Shown in pieces: positions 25,073 through 34,483 of a stretch of DNA of 64,000 bases. A program made the translations under genes and the position numbers. Origin of the DNA: Simonsiella muelleri ATCC 29453 (GTDB taxonomy: Bacteria > Pseudomonadota > Gammaproteobacteria > Burkholderiales > Neisseriaceae); the NCBI RefSeq assembly GCF_002951835.1, contig NZ_CP019448.1, positions 1,860,001-1,924,000 of the forward strand. The letters are read 5' to 3'. A model generated the notes under the pieces. The model saw only the letters and a program-made list of their open reading frames with translations, searched no databases and was not told where the DNA came from. Numbering within the stretch: position 1 is the stretch's first letter; each line of letters begins with the position of its first letter.

Positions 25073-25638
25073 GTGAATTAATTATTGAAAGCCGTGTTAT
25101 CCGTCAAGTGAATGGTTTGTATTGCTTGAATGACTTACACAAAGCAAGCGGTGCTAACCCCAATAAACGCCCAACAGATTGGCTTCGTTTATTGCAAGTT
25201 TCTGAACTTATTGATGAATTAAAGCAAGAATTTTCCAAAGTGAGAATTCCCACTTTGGAACAAAATCAAAAAGTTATTGCGACTGTAAAGGGCGGAAATA
25301 AAGCTGGTACTTATGCCTGTCGTGAGTTGGTTTTAGCGTATGCCACATGGATTAGCCCGCATTTCTTTTTGCAGGTGTTGCGTACTTTTGATGCGGTGCA
25401 TTCAGGCAGCCTGAAAGCGGTGGATTTACCGCCATCTGCTCCACACTATCTGCTTTTGGATGCGCTGAAACACGCGCCATTGCGCCCACCGCGCTCGCTG
25501 GTGGAAGCGGATTTATTGGCTGAAGAAGTGCGTTTGATGGAATACCGCCTGTTTTACAGTATTCAATGGCTCGCTTATTGGCGTGATGTTCGTTTAGATG
25601 AGCGCGGTTATTTGCAGTTGCCGATGTTGCCACGCTGA
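25069..25638 (+). CDS. KilA-N domain protein
   Basis: A 189-residue protein with a KilA-N domain (about residues 5-110): GLYCLNDLHKASGANPNKRP, a WLRL helix, then GGNKAGTYACRELVLAYATW and FFLQVLRTFD. KilA-N proteins are DNA-binding phage regulators; many act as antirepressors or early regulators. Its 5' end overlaps cro by 4 nt (ATGA), so it is translated with cro. The position directly after cro, together with a repressor lacking the usual catalytic residues, makes an antirepressor role plausible. An in-frame DUS gives SGSLKAV near residue 112. Confidence 0.8.
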   Translation: MSELIIESRVIRQVNGLYCLNDLHKASGANPNKRPTDWLRLLQVSELIDELKQEFSKVRIPTLEQNQKVIATVKGGNKAGTYACRELVLAYATWISPHFFLQVLRTFDAVHSGSLKAVDLPPSAPHYLLLDALKHAPLRPPRSLVEADLLAEEVRLMEYRLFYSIQWLAYWRDVRLDERGYLQLPMLPR

Positions 25639-25680
25639 TTTCTTTTTCCCTGTTCCAGTTTGACCTTGCTGGATTTTTAA

Positions 25681-25720
25681 CCTACCCGTTTCCTTGTGTT
25701 AGGGGGGTAGGCTTTTTTTT
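25681..25720 (+). terminator. intrinsic terminator after KilA-N gene
   Basis: CCTACCC (25681-25687) pairs with GGGTAGG (25705-25711), followed by a run of eight T. It lies between the KilA-N gene and the primase and may be a target for early antitermination. Confidence 0.82.
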
Positions 25721-25740
25721 GCCTTTTTTTAGGTGATGCG

Positions 25741-28518
25741 ATGAATAAACATATTGATTTTAAAGAGATTTCTCAAGCAGCCTTAAACTCCGCCGAAATG
25801 CTGCTTAATCAATGGCTGCCTGATGGCAAACGGCATGGACACGAATATCAAGCCCGAAATCCCACTCGTGCGGATAATCAAATCGGTTCGTTTTCCATTA
25901 ATCTTAATACTGGGGCGTGGGCGGATTTTGCGACTGATGACAAAGGCGCGGATTTGATTAGCCTGTATGCCTATTTGCACGGCGTAAAGCAGGGCGAAGC
26001 AGCCAAAGAGATTGCCAAACAATTACGCATGGACACCTTGCCCCCTGCTGCGCCAAAAAAATCATTACCTAAAATGACTGATGACGGCTGGGAAACCATT
26101 GCGCCTGTCTCTAGTAATCAATTACATGGCTTACACGCCTTGCACGGCTGGAAAGAGACAAACGGTAAAACACGCTTGATGGAAAGCATTTATCGTGATG
26201 AAAATGGGAAAGTGTTGGGCATGGTGGTTCGCTTTCCAAAATCAGACGGCGGAAAAGAAGATTTGCCGCGTACTTTTGGCCTAGATAAAAAATCAGGCTT
26301 AATGGAATGGCGGTGGCGTACTTGGGACGGTATGCGCTTTATTTACGGCTTGGACGTGTTGGCGCAAAAGCCTGAAGCTCCTGTTTTGATTGTGGAAGGC
26401 GAAAAGTGCAAAAACATCACAGAAGAAAGCGGTTGGTTTAAAGATTTTGCCGTGATTTCTTGGCAGGGCGGTTGTAATGCGTGGCATAAAACCGACTGGT
26501 CTCGTGTGCAAAATCGCCGTGTGGTGTTGTTTCCCGATGCGGATGCACACCGCGAAAAGTTAAGCAATAAAGAAAAAGAAGCAGGTGTTAAAGAAACCGA
26601 TAAGCCATTATTGCCCCTGCACGAACAAGGCGGAATGAAAGCCATGCTCGGCATTGAAAAAGAATTGCTGAAATATGGCAATCAAACGGCTATTGTTGCT
26701 ATTCCTGAACCTGACGTGTGGACGGCTGGTTATGATATTGCTGATATGATAACCGATTTAGAACCGTTGGCAAATGCGCGTGAATTGGTAGATGAAGCAT
26801 TGACTAGGGTTTCGCCCGAACCCACTTTACAGGGCGTGTCTCATAGTGTAAAAAATGCACCAAACGTGCAAACAGGGGGTGTAGGGGACGACGACAATGT
26901 TTATAATAGCTACTTTGCTGAATTGTTAGCGCATTTTGCGCTGGTGGAAGGCAAAAAGTCGGCGGTGGACAAACGCAATGGCACAACCTATTCATATTCT
27001 GCTTTAAAAGTGCGTTTTAACAAAGATGTGGTGGATAGCTGGTTTAATATGCCTGATAAACCATTGATGACACAATATGAAATCAAACGCCTAAAAGATA
27101 TTGAAGAATTAAAACAACGTTCTAACGATACCGAAATTTTGGAAACGATGGAGCGTTATATCTATTTAGACGGTTCAACCAGCGTTTGGGATAAACAGTT
27201 GTGGCGCATGATTGAGCAAGGCGCAGCCAAATTAGCGATGGGCGATAGCTTTAAAATTTGGGTCAATTCGCCTAACCGAAAAGTTATTCCAATTGACAAT
27301 ATTGTCTTTAATCCCATGACGTTAGATTTGGGCGATGATTACATTAATTTGTTTCGTGGGCTGCCTGTAACTGCCAGCTATCCCATTCCGCGTGAAGAAA
27401 TGCCGCAAAACTGGGGCGAAGTGATTAGCCTATTTCCTGAATGTATGAATATTTTTAGATTAGTCAAACATTTATGCAATAATGATTGGTTGATTACTCA
27501 ATTTGTGATGAATTGGCTGGCTTATCCTTTGCAGCATTTGGGTGCGAAATTGGCTTGCTCATTGGTGTTTCATGGTGATGTGCAAGGTGCTGGCAAAAGC
27601 TGGTTATTTGATGACATCATGGGGCAAATTTACGGCGAACACGGCGGACATTACGGTCAAGAAGACTTGGAAACCATTTACACCGCGAACCGCTCGGCAA
27701 AACTGTACGGCGCGTTTGAAGAAGTATTCAACAATCAGCAAAAATACAGTAATTCAGGCAAAATCAAAAACATGGTTACACGCAAAACCCATCGGATTGA
27801 ACGTAAATTTGTTGATGCGATGGACGAAGCCAACCGTATTAACTGTGTTTTTACCAGCAACGAAGCGCAACCATACAAATTAGACGAAAACGACCGCCGT
27901 GCTTGCGTGGTATCGCCACAAAAGCGATTGCCTGACGATTTGAAACAAGCATTAGAAGAAGAGATTGCGAATGGTGGTGTACAGGCGTTTTACTCTTTGT
28001 TGATGTCATTGCCGTTGATGTTGGATTACGAGTATGTGCTTGATGAAGAAACAGGTCTATACAATAAAGTGGTACACCGTGAAAAACCTATTCGCTTTCA
28101 TGCAAATACAGAAGCGATTATGACGGAAGCCAAAAAGCTCGTGATTAGTTTTGGGCGTTTTACTTGGCAAACGTTTTTTTATCAGCTGCAAAATGGCGAA
28201 ATTGACGGCGTGGTATTTGGTTGCTGTCGCTCTGAAGATATTTATCAGCTATATCTTTGGTGGTGCAAGAAAAATCACGAGAAAGAACATTATTCTCGTA
28301 GTAAATTTCTCAACAATATCAAAACCAAGATGTATTATGAAAAGCGTTGGACACGCTGCCCTACCAGCAACCGCCCTCAAGAGAGAAAGCAAGTGTGGAT
28401 ATTAATCCCGAAAGATTTGCATATCCCTGAAGGCTGCGCTGAAATGGATGTGATGGGTACGCAGGTTTTGAGCTTTGAAACGGCGGTTCGCCAGCTTGTA
28501 AACAGATTTGATGATTAA
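25741..28518 (+). CDS. phage primase-helicase (DUF5906 type)
   Basis: A 925-residue replication protein. The N-terminal part is a primase-like zinc-less region (ADNQIGSFSINLNTGAWADF) with a Toprim-like core (VLIVEGEKCK, VVLFPDADAH, about residues 215-270); the C-terminal part is a D5/SF3-type helicase with Walker A HGDVQGAGKSW (about residue 610) and the following NRSAKLYGAFEEV and VFTSNEAQPYKLDENDRR motifs. It should prime and unwind phage DNA. It stands alone as the replication module; no separate helicase loader or SSB is present. Confidence 0.88.
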   Translation: MNKHIDFKEISQAALNSAEMLLNQWLPDGKRHGHEYQARNPTRADNQIGSFSINLNTGAWADFATDDKGADLISLYAYLHGVKQGEAAKEIAKQLRMDTLPPAAPKKSLPKMTDDGWETIAPVSSNQLHGLHALHGWKETNGKTRLMESIYRDENGKVLGMVVRFPKSDGGKEDLPRTFGLDKKSGLMEWRWRTWDGMRFIYGLDVLAQKPEAPVLIVEGEKCKNITEESGWFKDFAVISWQGGCNAWHKTDWSRVQNRRVVLFPDADAHREKLSNKEKEAGVKETDKPLLPLHEQGGMKAMLGIEKELLKYGNQTAIVAIPEPDVWTAGYDIADMITDLEPLANARELVDEALTRVSPEPTLQGVSHSVKNAPNVQTGGVGDDDNVYNSYFAELLAHFALVEGKKSAVDKRNGTTYSYSALKVRFNKDVVDSWFNMPDKPLMTQYEIKRLKDIEELKQRSNDTEILETMERYIYLDGSTSVWDKQLWRMIEQGAAKLAMGDSFKIWVNSPNRKVIPIDNIVFNPMTLDLGDDYINLFRGLPVTASYPIPREEMPQNWGEVISLFPECMNIFRLVKHLCNNDWLITQFVMNWLAYPLQHLGAKLACSLVFHGDVQGAGKSWLFDDIMGQIYGEHGGHYGQEDLETIYTANRSAKLYGAFEEVFNNQQKYSNSGKIKNMVTRKTHRIERKFVDAMDEANRINCVFTSNEAQPYKLDENDRRACVVSPQKRLPDDLKQALEEEIANGGVQAFYSLLMSLPLMLDYEYVLDEETGLYNKVVHREKPIRFHANTEAIMTEAKKLVISFGRFTWQTFFYQLQNGEIDGVVFGCCRSEDIYQLYLWWCKKNHEKEHYSRSKFLNNIKTKMYYEKRWTRCPTSNRPQERKQVWILIPKDLHIPEGCAEMDVMGTQVLSFETAVRQLVNRFDD

Positions 28519-28946
28519 AATACGGAACATTTGGAACAAATGTTACAAACTCAAAATCGGCGCAAACCCAGTATTCATGCACCTTTGTTCCAAATGTTCC
28601 AGATGTTCCAAGTTTTTTTTTCGCGCGTGTGTACGCGCATTTTTTTTGCCTTTCTCTTTCTTACTAAACTTTCTTTTTATTTTTTTTGCATACATGCGCG
28701 TAAATATAAATGGAACATTGGTAACATTTGGAACAAGGACGCATAAATAAAGGGCTAGAGTGCATTTTGATTTTGTAACATTTGTTCCAAAAATGCGGAA
28801 ATGTTCCAAAAATATTTTTCAGGCAGCCTGAAAGCAGATTTTTCTTGAAATTTTCTTTGATTTTATTGTATAATTTTAATTAATAATTAAAGCCTTACAC
28901 GATAAGGCTATCAGGATTAAAGGTCATTGCTTTGGATTTTTGAGTA
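28519..28946. repeat. cluster of GGAACA/TGTTCC repeats after the primase gene
   Basis: Between the primase and the late regulator are at least nine copies of GGAACA or TGTTCC, many as TTTGGAACA or palindromic GGAACATTTGGAACA: near 28524, 28533, 28588, 28597, 28606, 28712, 28729, 28784 and 28802. Short ORFs on both strands across them (MFQMFQ-like peptides) are by-products of the repeats. An intact DUS lies at about 28817-28832. Spacing and orientation resemble a protein-binding cluster such as a replication origin. Confidence 0.65.
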
Positions 28947-29312
28947 ATGACGATTGATGATTTATTAAAAATGTGGGCGGATTGGTTGCGTTTGCCATGT
29001 ACCGAAAGTTCTGTGTCATTGGGTAAACATCCATTGGCAAAGTTAATTGATGGTAATGTTGGTGGTCGACCTGTGTATTGCTCTACTATTTTGTATGGTG
29101 GTGCAGTTGATAATTCTGTAGCAGCAAAGGTTGAGATGGCTATTGCTAAATTGAGCTCAAAATATCAAGAGATTGTGCGCGTAGAATATTTGCGACAGGC
29201 GGAACAAGAGATTAAGGCGCAGTATTTTGGGATAAGTGTCAATAATTATCGTGTTAGACTGCATCGTGCAAAAATGAATTTATCTTTACTGTTAAAGGAC
29301 TTGTTAAAGTGA
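28947..29312 (+). CDS. sigma-like / antiterminator-type late regulator
   Basis: A 121-residue protein with a C-terminal helix-turn-helix resembling sigma-70 region 4 (KLSSKYQEIVRVEYLRQAEQ then YFGISVNNYRVRLHRAKMN). Small proteins of this layout lie just before the late genes in many siphophages and are labelled Q-like antiterminators or ArpU/sigma-like regulators. Its position, after replication and before packaging, supports control of the late operon. Which of these it is cannot be told from the sequence. Confidence 0.62.
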   Translation: MTIDDLLKMWADWLRLPCTESSVSLGKHPLAKLIDGNVGGRPVYCSTILYGGAVDNSVAAKVEMAIAKLSSKYQEIVRVEYLRQAEQEIKAQYFGISVNNYRVRLHRAKMNLSLLLKDLLK

Positions 29313-29386
29313 TGTTAAAAAAATCTTGAAAAAGTGTAATGTCTAACTTATCATTATGGAAAAATGAACGTAATTGTGTTAATACG

Positions 29387-29413
29387 AAGCCCATGCAGAC
29401 AGCGTGGGCTTTT
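29387..29413 (+). terminator. hairpin before the packaging genes
   Basis: AAGCCCA (29387-29393) pairs with TGGGCTT (29405-29411), followed by T-rich sequence. It lies between the late regulator and HNH/terminase genes and is a candidate late-gene terminator that an antiterminator would override. Confidence 0.68.
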
Positions 29414-29430
29414 GCTTTTGGAAAATCATC

Positions 29431-29742
29431 ATGGCAAAACTCAAAACATTATCATCTCGTTTGCCTGTAACCCCTGCATCTCGCTTGAAACCGATTGTGT
29501 CGGCGGATGGCTGGGGGCAAGGTCGTGGCGGTCGTCCTTGGCGGCGGTTGCGTGATGCGGTTTTGGCGCGTGATAACTACACTTGCCAGCATTGCAAGCG
29601 CGTTTGTCTGCCTGAAAACCTATGCGCCGACCACATTATCAACAAAGCGCGTGGCGGTGGCGATGATTTGAGCAATCTGCAAACACTTTGCACCGAGTGC
29701 CACAAAGTAAAAACGGTAAATGAGAGTAAAGGTAGGGGGTAG
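29431..29742 (+). CDS. HNH endonuclease
   Basis: I start at the ATG at 29431 (MAKLKTLSSRLPV); the longer reading includes the terminator. The 103-residue protein has the zinc and catalytic residues of HNH nucleases: CQHCKRVC, ADHIINKARGGGDDLSNLQTL and CTECHKVK. Small HNH proteins next to the terminase genes are common in HK97-type phages and can help the terminase cut DNA at the packaging site. The G/W/R-rich GWGQGRGGRPWRRLRD stretch before the domain is usual for this group. Confidence 0.87.
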   Translation: MAKLKTLSSRLPVTPASRLKPIVSADGWGQGRGGRPWRRLRDAVLARDNYTCQHCKRVCLPENLCADHIINKARGGGDDLSNLQTLCTECHKVKTVNESKGRG

Positions 29743-29906
29743 CAAAAGTTCAGGGGCGATTTGCGCGGACACCGCACAGTCCCTCGTTCACAGAAAAAAT
29801 ATCCCCTAAACCATGTTAAAGTTAAAGCCATTTTAACAGCCCTAACTATTTTGATTTTTTAGCATAAAATGCTAAAAACACACGCCACGAAGAAAGGAGG
29901 CGAATC

Positions 29907-30443
29907 ATGACGAAAGAAGAAAAATACCGCGCATTTGCCGCTGCTGTCGTGGCAGGCAAAAGCAACCGCGAAGCTGCGATTTTGGCTGGCTACAAAGCCC
30001 AAACCGCCAGTCAATCAGGCAGCAGATTGGCGAAAGACCCCGAAATCATACGTTTGATTGCGGAAATGACGGAAAAGCCACAAAACGAACCAACGGTACA
30101 AATACAAACCACCGCAGAAACCACCGAACAACACCCTGCCCCCAATCCCGAAGACCCACCCTATAAACGCGCCATACGCAAAGGCGAAATCATTGAGTTG
30201 GACGGCAAACAGTACAACACCACCGACCCAAAAGATATGCTTACTCTAGCCATGCTGGGCGTGATTTCGCCAAGCCGAGCACAATTGGATGCAGCAAAAG
30301 CCCTAATCCCATTCGTGCATGGCAAAGTGGGCGACCAAGGCAAGAAAGAAAGCGAGTTAGAACGCGCTCGCGGTGTGGTACAAGGTGGGCGTTTTCAGGC
30401 ATTGGATGCACCAGCCCCGATACAGATGAGTTTGATTAACTGA
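29907..30443 (+). CDS. terminase small subunit
   Basis: A 178-residue protein with an N-terminal helix-turn-helix (KSNREAAILAGYKAQTASQSGS, the terminase_2 type) and an acidic linker, followed by a conserved C-terminal block (SPSRAQLDAAKALIPFVHGKVG). It recognises the packaging site and regulates the large subunit. A strong AAAGGAGG ribosome site precedes the ATG, and the stop overlaps the terL start (TGATG). A small palindrome, TTTTTAGCATAAAATGCTAA at about 29857, lies just upstream. Confidence 0.85.
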   Translation: MTKEEKYRAFAAAVVAGKSNREAAILAGYKAQTASQSGSRLAKDPEIIRLIAEMTEKPQNEPTVQIQTTAETTEQHPAPNPEDPPYKRAIRKGEIIELDGKQYNTTDPKDMLTLAMLGVISPSRAQLDAAKALIPFVHGKVGDQGKKESELERARGVVQGGRFQALDAPAPIQMSLIN

Positions 30444-32137
30444 TGAGACATCCAATACCCCATTACACAACTGCTTGTCCTGACTGGGAAACACGCATAC
30501 GCAAAAAGCAAAGCCTTGTGCCATGCCCTGCTATTTATCCAGTATCAGCCGACTACGCCCTGCGCGTGTTTAAAGAATTGGTGCTGACTGATGTGGCAGG
30601 ATTTCCGCGCATTGGGGACGTTACACGTCAATGGGTATTTGATTTTGTTGGTGCGATTTTTGGTGCGTATAACGGCGATACAGGTGAGCGGTTAATTCAA
30701 GAGTTTTTCTTGCTGATTAGCAAAAAAAATGCGAAATCAACCATATCTGCAGGGATTATGCTGACCGCCTTGATTTTGAATTGGCGGTATGAAGCCGAAT
30801 TTTTTATCATTGCGCCAACGGTGGAAGTTGCAAACAACAGTTTTAAGCCAGCACAAGCCATGATTAAAGCCGACCCTGAATTGTCGGCTTTATTCAAAAT
30901 ATCTGAGCATACACGCACCATTACCCACCGCGTAACCAACGCCACGCTGAAAGTCTTGGCAGCCGATAGCGACACCGTATCGGGCATTAAGGGAACAGGC
31001 GTACTCATTGAAGAAGTTTGGCTATTTGGCAAACGTCCACGCGCTGCGGATTTGTTTGTGGAAGCAAAAGGCGGATTAGCCGCCCGACCCGAAGGCTTTG
31101 TGATTTACCTATCCACGCATTCAGATGAAGCACCAAGCGGTGTATTTGCTGATTTACTCAAGCGAGCGCATGATGTGCGAGACGGCAAAGTAGAAAACAA
31201 ACGCTTTTTGCCCGTGTTGTACGAATTTCCGCAGGATATGCTGGACAATGGCGAACACCTGCTGCCTGAAAACTTTTACATTACCAATCCAAATCTAGGG
31301 GCTTCCGTTTCGGAAGCCTTTTTGCTTGGGGAATACGAGACCGCCAAGCAAGACGGTGAAATCGCAGTACGGCGATTTATGGCAAAACACCTTAATGTGC
31401 CAATCGGCTTGTCTTTGACGGCAAATTATTGGACTGGGGCGGAATTTTGGCTGGAGCAAGGTAAGCTGCCTGAAATGGATTTGCCCGACTTGCTGGCACA
31501 AAGCGAAGTGATTACCGTAGGGATTGACGGCGGTGGTTTAGATGACTTGCTGGGAATGTGTGTGCTGGGGCGCAATGCCCAAAATCCGCGTGAATGGTGG
31601 GCGTGGCATCACGCATGGGCGCACCCGTCCGTACTCAAACGCCACAAAGAGATTGGCAGCAAACTACACGATTTTGCCAAACAAAGCGATTTGACCCTAG
31701 TCGCGCATATTGGCGATGACACCAACGACATTGCCCAAATCTGCGCCCAAATCTATGCCACAGGCAAGATGGATAAAATCGGACTAGACCCGAGCGGCGT
31801 AGGAGCAATACTAGATGCCCTGATAGAGCAAGGCATACCCGAAGATTTAGCCGTAGGCGTATCGCAAGGCTGGCGACTAGGTGGCGCAATCAAAACCACC
31901 GAGCGCAAACTCGCGGAAGGCTGCCTGAAACACGCTAATCGCCCCATGATGTCATGGGTGGTCGGCAACGCGCGTGTGGAAGCGCGCGCCAATGGTATAT
32001 TGATTACCAAACAGGCTTCAGGCAGCGCAAAGATTGACCCCTTAATGTCATTATTTAACGCAGTCAGCCTAATGGCACTCAATCCAGCCGCACCCAAAGC
32101 CAGCGTGTATGAAACACGCGGTATTCGCAGAATTTGA
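30443..32137 (+). CDS. terminase large subunit
   Basis: A 564-residue HK97-type large terminase (Terminase_1). The ATPase half has a Walker A-like SKKNAKST (about residue 93) and Walker B GVLIEEVWLF; the nuclease half has acidic clusters in ITVGIDGGGLDD and HIGDD. It cuts concatemeric phage DNA and drives it into the capsid. The gene is intact; its stop is only 8 nt from the left end of the IS982-family element. Confidence 0.94.
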   Translation: MRHPIPHYTTACPDWETRIRKKQSLVPCPAIYPVSADYALRVFKELVLTDVAGFPRIGDVTRQWVFDFVGAIFGAYNGDTGERLIQEFFLLISKKNAKSTISAGIMLTALILNWRYEAEFFIIAPTVEVANNSFKPAQAMIKADPELSALFKISEHTRTITHRVTNATLKVLAADSDTVSGIKGTGVLIEEVWLFGKRPRAADLFVEAKGGLAARPEGFVIYLSTHSDEAPSGVFADLLKRAHDVRDGKVENKRFLPVLYEFPQDMLDNGEHLLPENFYITNPNLGASVSEAFLLGEYETAKQDGEIAVRRFMAKHLNVPIGLSLTANYWTGAEFWLEQGKLPEMDLPDLLAQSEVITVGIDGGGLDDLLGMCVLGRNAQNPREWWAWHHAWAHPSVLKRHKEIGSKLHDFAKQSDLTLVAHIGDDTNDIAQICAQIYATGKMDKIGLDPSGVGAILDALIEQGIPEDLAVGVSQGWRLGGAIKTTERKLAEGCLKHANRPMMSWVVGNARVEARANGILITKQASGSAKIDPLMSLFNAVSLMALNPAAPKASVYETRGIRRI

Positions 32138-32145
32138 TTAACCTT

Positions 32146-33141
32146 ACGCCATTCTCAACACCCAATTAACCCAGCAAATTGAGTAATTGGGTGTTGAATT
32201 TGTTGATTCAGTAAACAGCAAAAATTATGCGATAAAATTTTCCGAATAAAACGGTTAGATTGGTGAAACAGATTTTTTGTACGAACTATTTCCATGTTAA
32301 ATCTCTCTGTTAATTGACCAATAACTGTTTCAATCATACGGCGACTATTTTTTAGCCATTTGAGAAATTGAGGACTTCTGTCATCTTTCATATTGCTACG
32401 ATAAGGTGTTTGTAAATTAATATGGCTTTGTTTCATTTCATCTTTTAATTCAGAACTTAAATACCCTTTGTCCGCACCAACAAACCCTGTTTTGCCTTCT
32501 AAAAGTTCAGGTAATACCTGCCGTTCATCAACATTGGCAGCTGTAAAAGTAAAGGCTTTAATCATACCTGAGCGAGTAATCAAAAGATGACCTTTAAAAC
32601 CATAATAGGTCTCTTTTTTGGAAGCGCAATAACCGAACGTCGCATATGCACGAAAATTTTGATGGCGTTTAGCTCGGGCAAATTTACAGACTGCAATAGG
32701 AAAGGCATCTGCATAATACTCTGTTTGCTCACACCAATTTGCAGTGATTTTTTGATGCATTTGTTGTTTAACCCAATACAAATTGGCACATTGTTTGGCA
32801 AAATTAGGGTAAGAGCCTAAATTGGGAAACCAATTTTGCCAATGTTGTTTGAAATATTGCCAAATTTTTTTATCGGTATCCATACCGAGAAATTCGCCAA
32901 CAATTTCCATACAAATCAGTTCACAATCTGAAAGTTTGGGTGCAAAGCCACCTTGTCTTAATGGTTTTTGAACGAGCTGATTGTATAAAGCATCTACCAT
33001 TAGATACGTTTTAATGATAAATTCGTCTTGGGGCATAACTGTCTCTCTTTCGGATTATCTTGACGGGTATCTTTAAGAGTGGGGTTATGCCCCTTTTTAT
33101 TCAATTGCCATATCTTAATTAGATAGAGTTGAGAATGGCGT
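32146..33141 (-). mobile_element. IS982-family insertion between terL and portal
   Basis: A 996-bp element with 14-bp inverted ends ACGCCATTCTCAAC (32146-32159; inverse at 33128-33141) and a 7-bp target duplication, TAACCTT, at 32139-32145 and 33142-33148. Both terL and portal frames remain intact; the element lies in their short spacer with its transposase facing against the late operon. Confidence 0.93.
32155..33036 (-). CDS. IS982-family transposase
   Basis: A 293-residue transposase that fills the element. The N-terminal region (LSDCELICMEIVGEFLG) and the C-terminal block ETVIGQLTERFNMEIVR are typical of the IS982 family, with acidic catalytic residues in YYADAFPIAVC, FVGADKGYLS and the terminal Glu of RRMIETVIG. 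The frame is complete. It reads against the prophage late transcript and has its own GAGAGACAGTT leader upstream. Confidence 0.92.
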   Translation of the reverse strand: MPQDEFIIKTYLMVDALYNQLVQKPLRQGGFAPKLSDCELICMEIVGEFLGMDTDKKIWQYFKQHWQNWFPNLGSYPNFAKQCANLYWVKQQMHQKITANWCEQTEYYADAFPIAVCKFARAKRHQNFRAYATFGYCASKKETYYGFKGHLLITRSGMIKAFTFTAANVDERQVLPELLEGKTGFVGADKGYLSSELKDEMKQSHINLQTPYRSNMKDDRSPQFLKWLKNSRRMIETVIGQLTERFNMEIVRTKNLFHQSNRFIRKILSHNFCCLLNQQIQHPITQFAGLIGC

Positions 33142-33167
33142 TAACCTTTTTTCAGGCAGCCTAGAAC

Positions 33168-34391
33168 ATGGCAAAAAAATACAAATCGCAAAACAAACGC
33201 CATTTCCGTGCAGCCAGTCAAAGCGGTACACAATTTAACGGCTTAAACGACCCTGCGCTATTGGAATTTATCCGTACAGGGCAAACAGGTGCACAAGTGC
33301 GCGACCGCAAAGCATTAAGCAATATGGCAGTATTACGCTGCGTTACCTTGATTGCCCAAACAGTCGGCATGTTGCCCCTGAATTTAATGGAGCGTGGCGC
33401 AAGTAAACACAATGCGGAAGACCACCCCCTTTATTATTTGTTGAAATACAAGCCCAATAATTACCAAACCGCCTATACATTTAAAACGCTATTGCAGTCT
33501 TGGGTGCTGTTATACGGCAATGCTTACGCCAAAATTACACGCGGTGTCGGTGGCAAAATCCTATCCCTTCACCCAATCCACCCAAACAACGTAACTGTAG
33601 AACAACAAGATGATTTTTCGCTGAAATACACCGTTACTACCAAAAAAGGCAATATTGTCATCTTGGGCGGTGCAGACGTGCTGCATTTACGCGATGTAAG
33701 CGAAGACGGCATTGTTGGTGTCTCACGCATTAAACTTGCTGCCAAAGCCCTAGGGATAGCCTTTGATGCCGAAAATGCAGCCGAAAGCCTATTTACCAAA
33801 GGCGTGTTGGCTGGCGGTGCATTATCCACGCCCAACGCATTAAGCGACCAAGCCTATAATCGCTTGCGAAATGAGATGAATACGCGACACAAAGGCGTAG
33901 AAAACGCAGGCGATTTTATGATTTTGGAAGAAGGGCTGAAAGCAGAAAAGTGGACAAATAGCGCAAGCGAAGCGCAACATCTTGAGCAGCGCAACCATCA
34001 AATAGAAGAAGTGGCGCGATTGTTTGGTGTGCCACGCCCCCTATTGATGATGGATGATACTAGTTGGGGTAGCGGAATCGGACAATTAGGGCGATTTTTC
34101 CACCAGTACGGCTTATTGCCGATTTTTACCATGTGGGAACAAGCCTTGCAGCTTGCGCTATTGTCGCCACAAGAGCAGCACAAACTGGTCTTTAAATTTA
34201 ATGCCGATGCCATTTTACGCGGTTCGCCCGAAGAACAGGCAGCCTATTTCAGCAAGGCATTGGGTAGCGGTGGTTCAAAAGGTTGGCTAACCCAAAATGA
34301 AGTGCGCGAAAAAGCGGATTTTCCGCGCATTGAAGACCCTGAAGCCGATAAGTTACCAGAATGCGCCGTAAAGCCCCATCCTTTAGGTTAG
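33168..34391 (+). CDS. HK97-type portal protein
   Basis: A 407-residue portal protein (Phage_portal). Recognisable blocks are RDRKALSNMAVLRCVTLIAQTVGMLPL, LLYGNAYAKI, LHPIHPNNVTV and the C-terminal ARLFGVPRPLLMMDDTSWGSG. Twelve copies form the ring through which DNA enters and leaves the head. The IS insertion leaves a weak leader (a decayed DUS, CAGGCAGCCTAGA, precedes the ATG), so its expression may depend on read-through from the element's surroundings. Confidence 0.94.
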   Translation: MAKKYKSQNKRHFRAASQSGTQFNGLNDPALLEFIRTGQTGAQVRDRKALSNMAVLRCVTLIAQTVGMLPLNLMERGASKHNAEDHPLYYLLKYKPNNYQTAYTFKTLLQSWVLLYGNAYAKITRGVGGKILSLHPIHPNNVTVEQQDDFSLKYTVTTKKGNIVILGGADVLHLRDVSEDGIVGVSRIKLAAKALGIAFDAENAAESLFTKGVLAGGALSTPNALSDQAYNRLRNEMNTRHKGVENAGDFMILEEGLKAEKWTNSASEAQHLEQRNHQIEEVARLFGVPRPLLMMDDTSWGSGIGQLGRFFHQYGLLPIFTMWEQALQLALLSPQEQHKLVFKFNADAILRGSPEEQAAYFSKALGSGGSKGWLTQNEVREKADFPRIEDPEADKLPECAVKPHPLG

Positions 34392-34483
34392 GGATATCAG
34401 GCGCGGACTGCAAAGCAGTCCAATCAATGTTAAAATTTAGCCGCAACAGAATATGAAAACTTTAAACGATAAGGAAGCAAGCA

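Noticed and set aside
28508..28809. Short ORFs on both strands across the GGAACA cluster
   Set aside because: Their sequence (FQMFQMFQ, EHLEHLEQ) is just translation of the repeated DNA motif.
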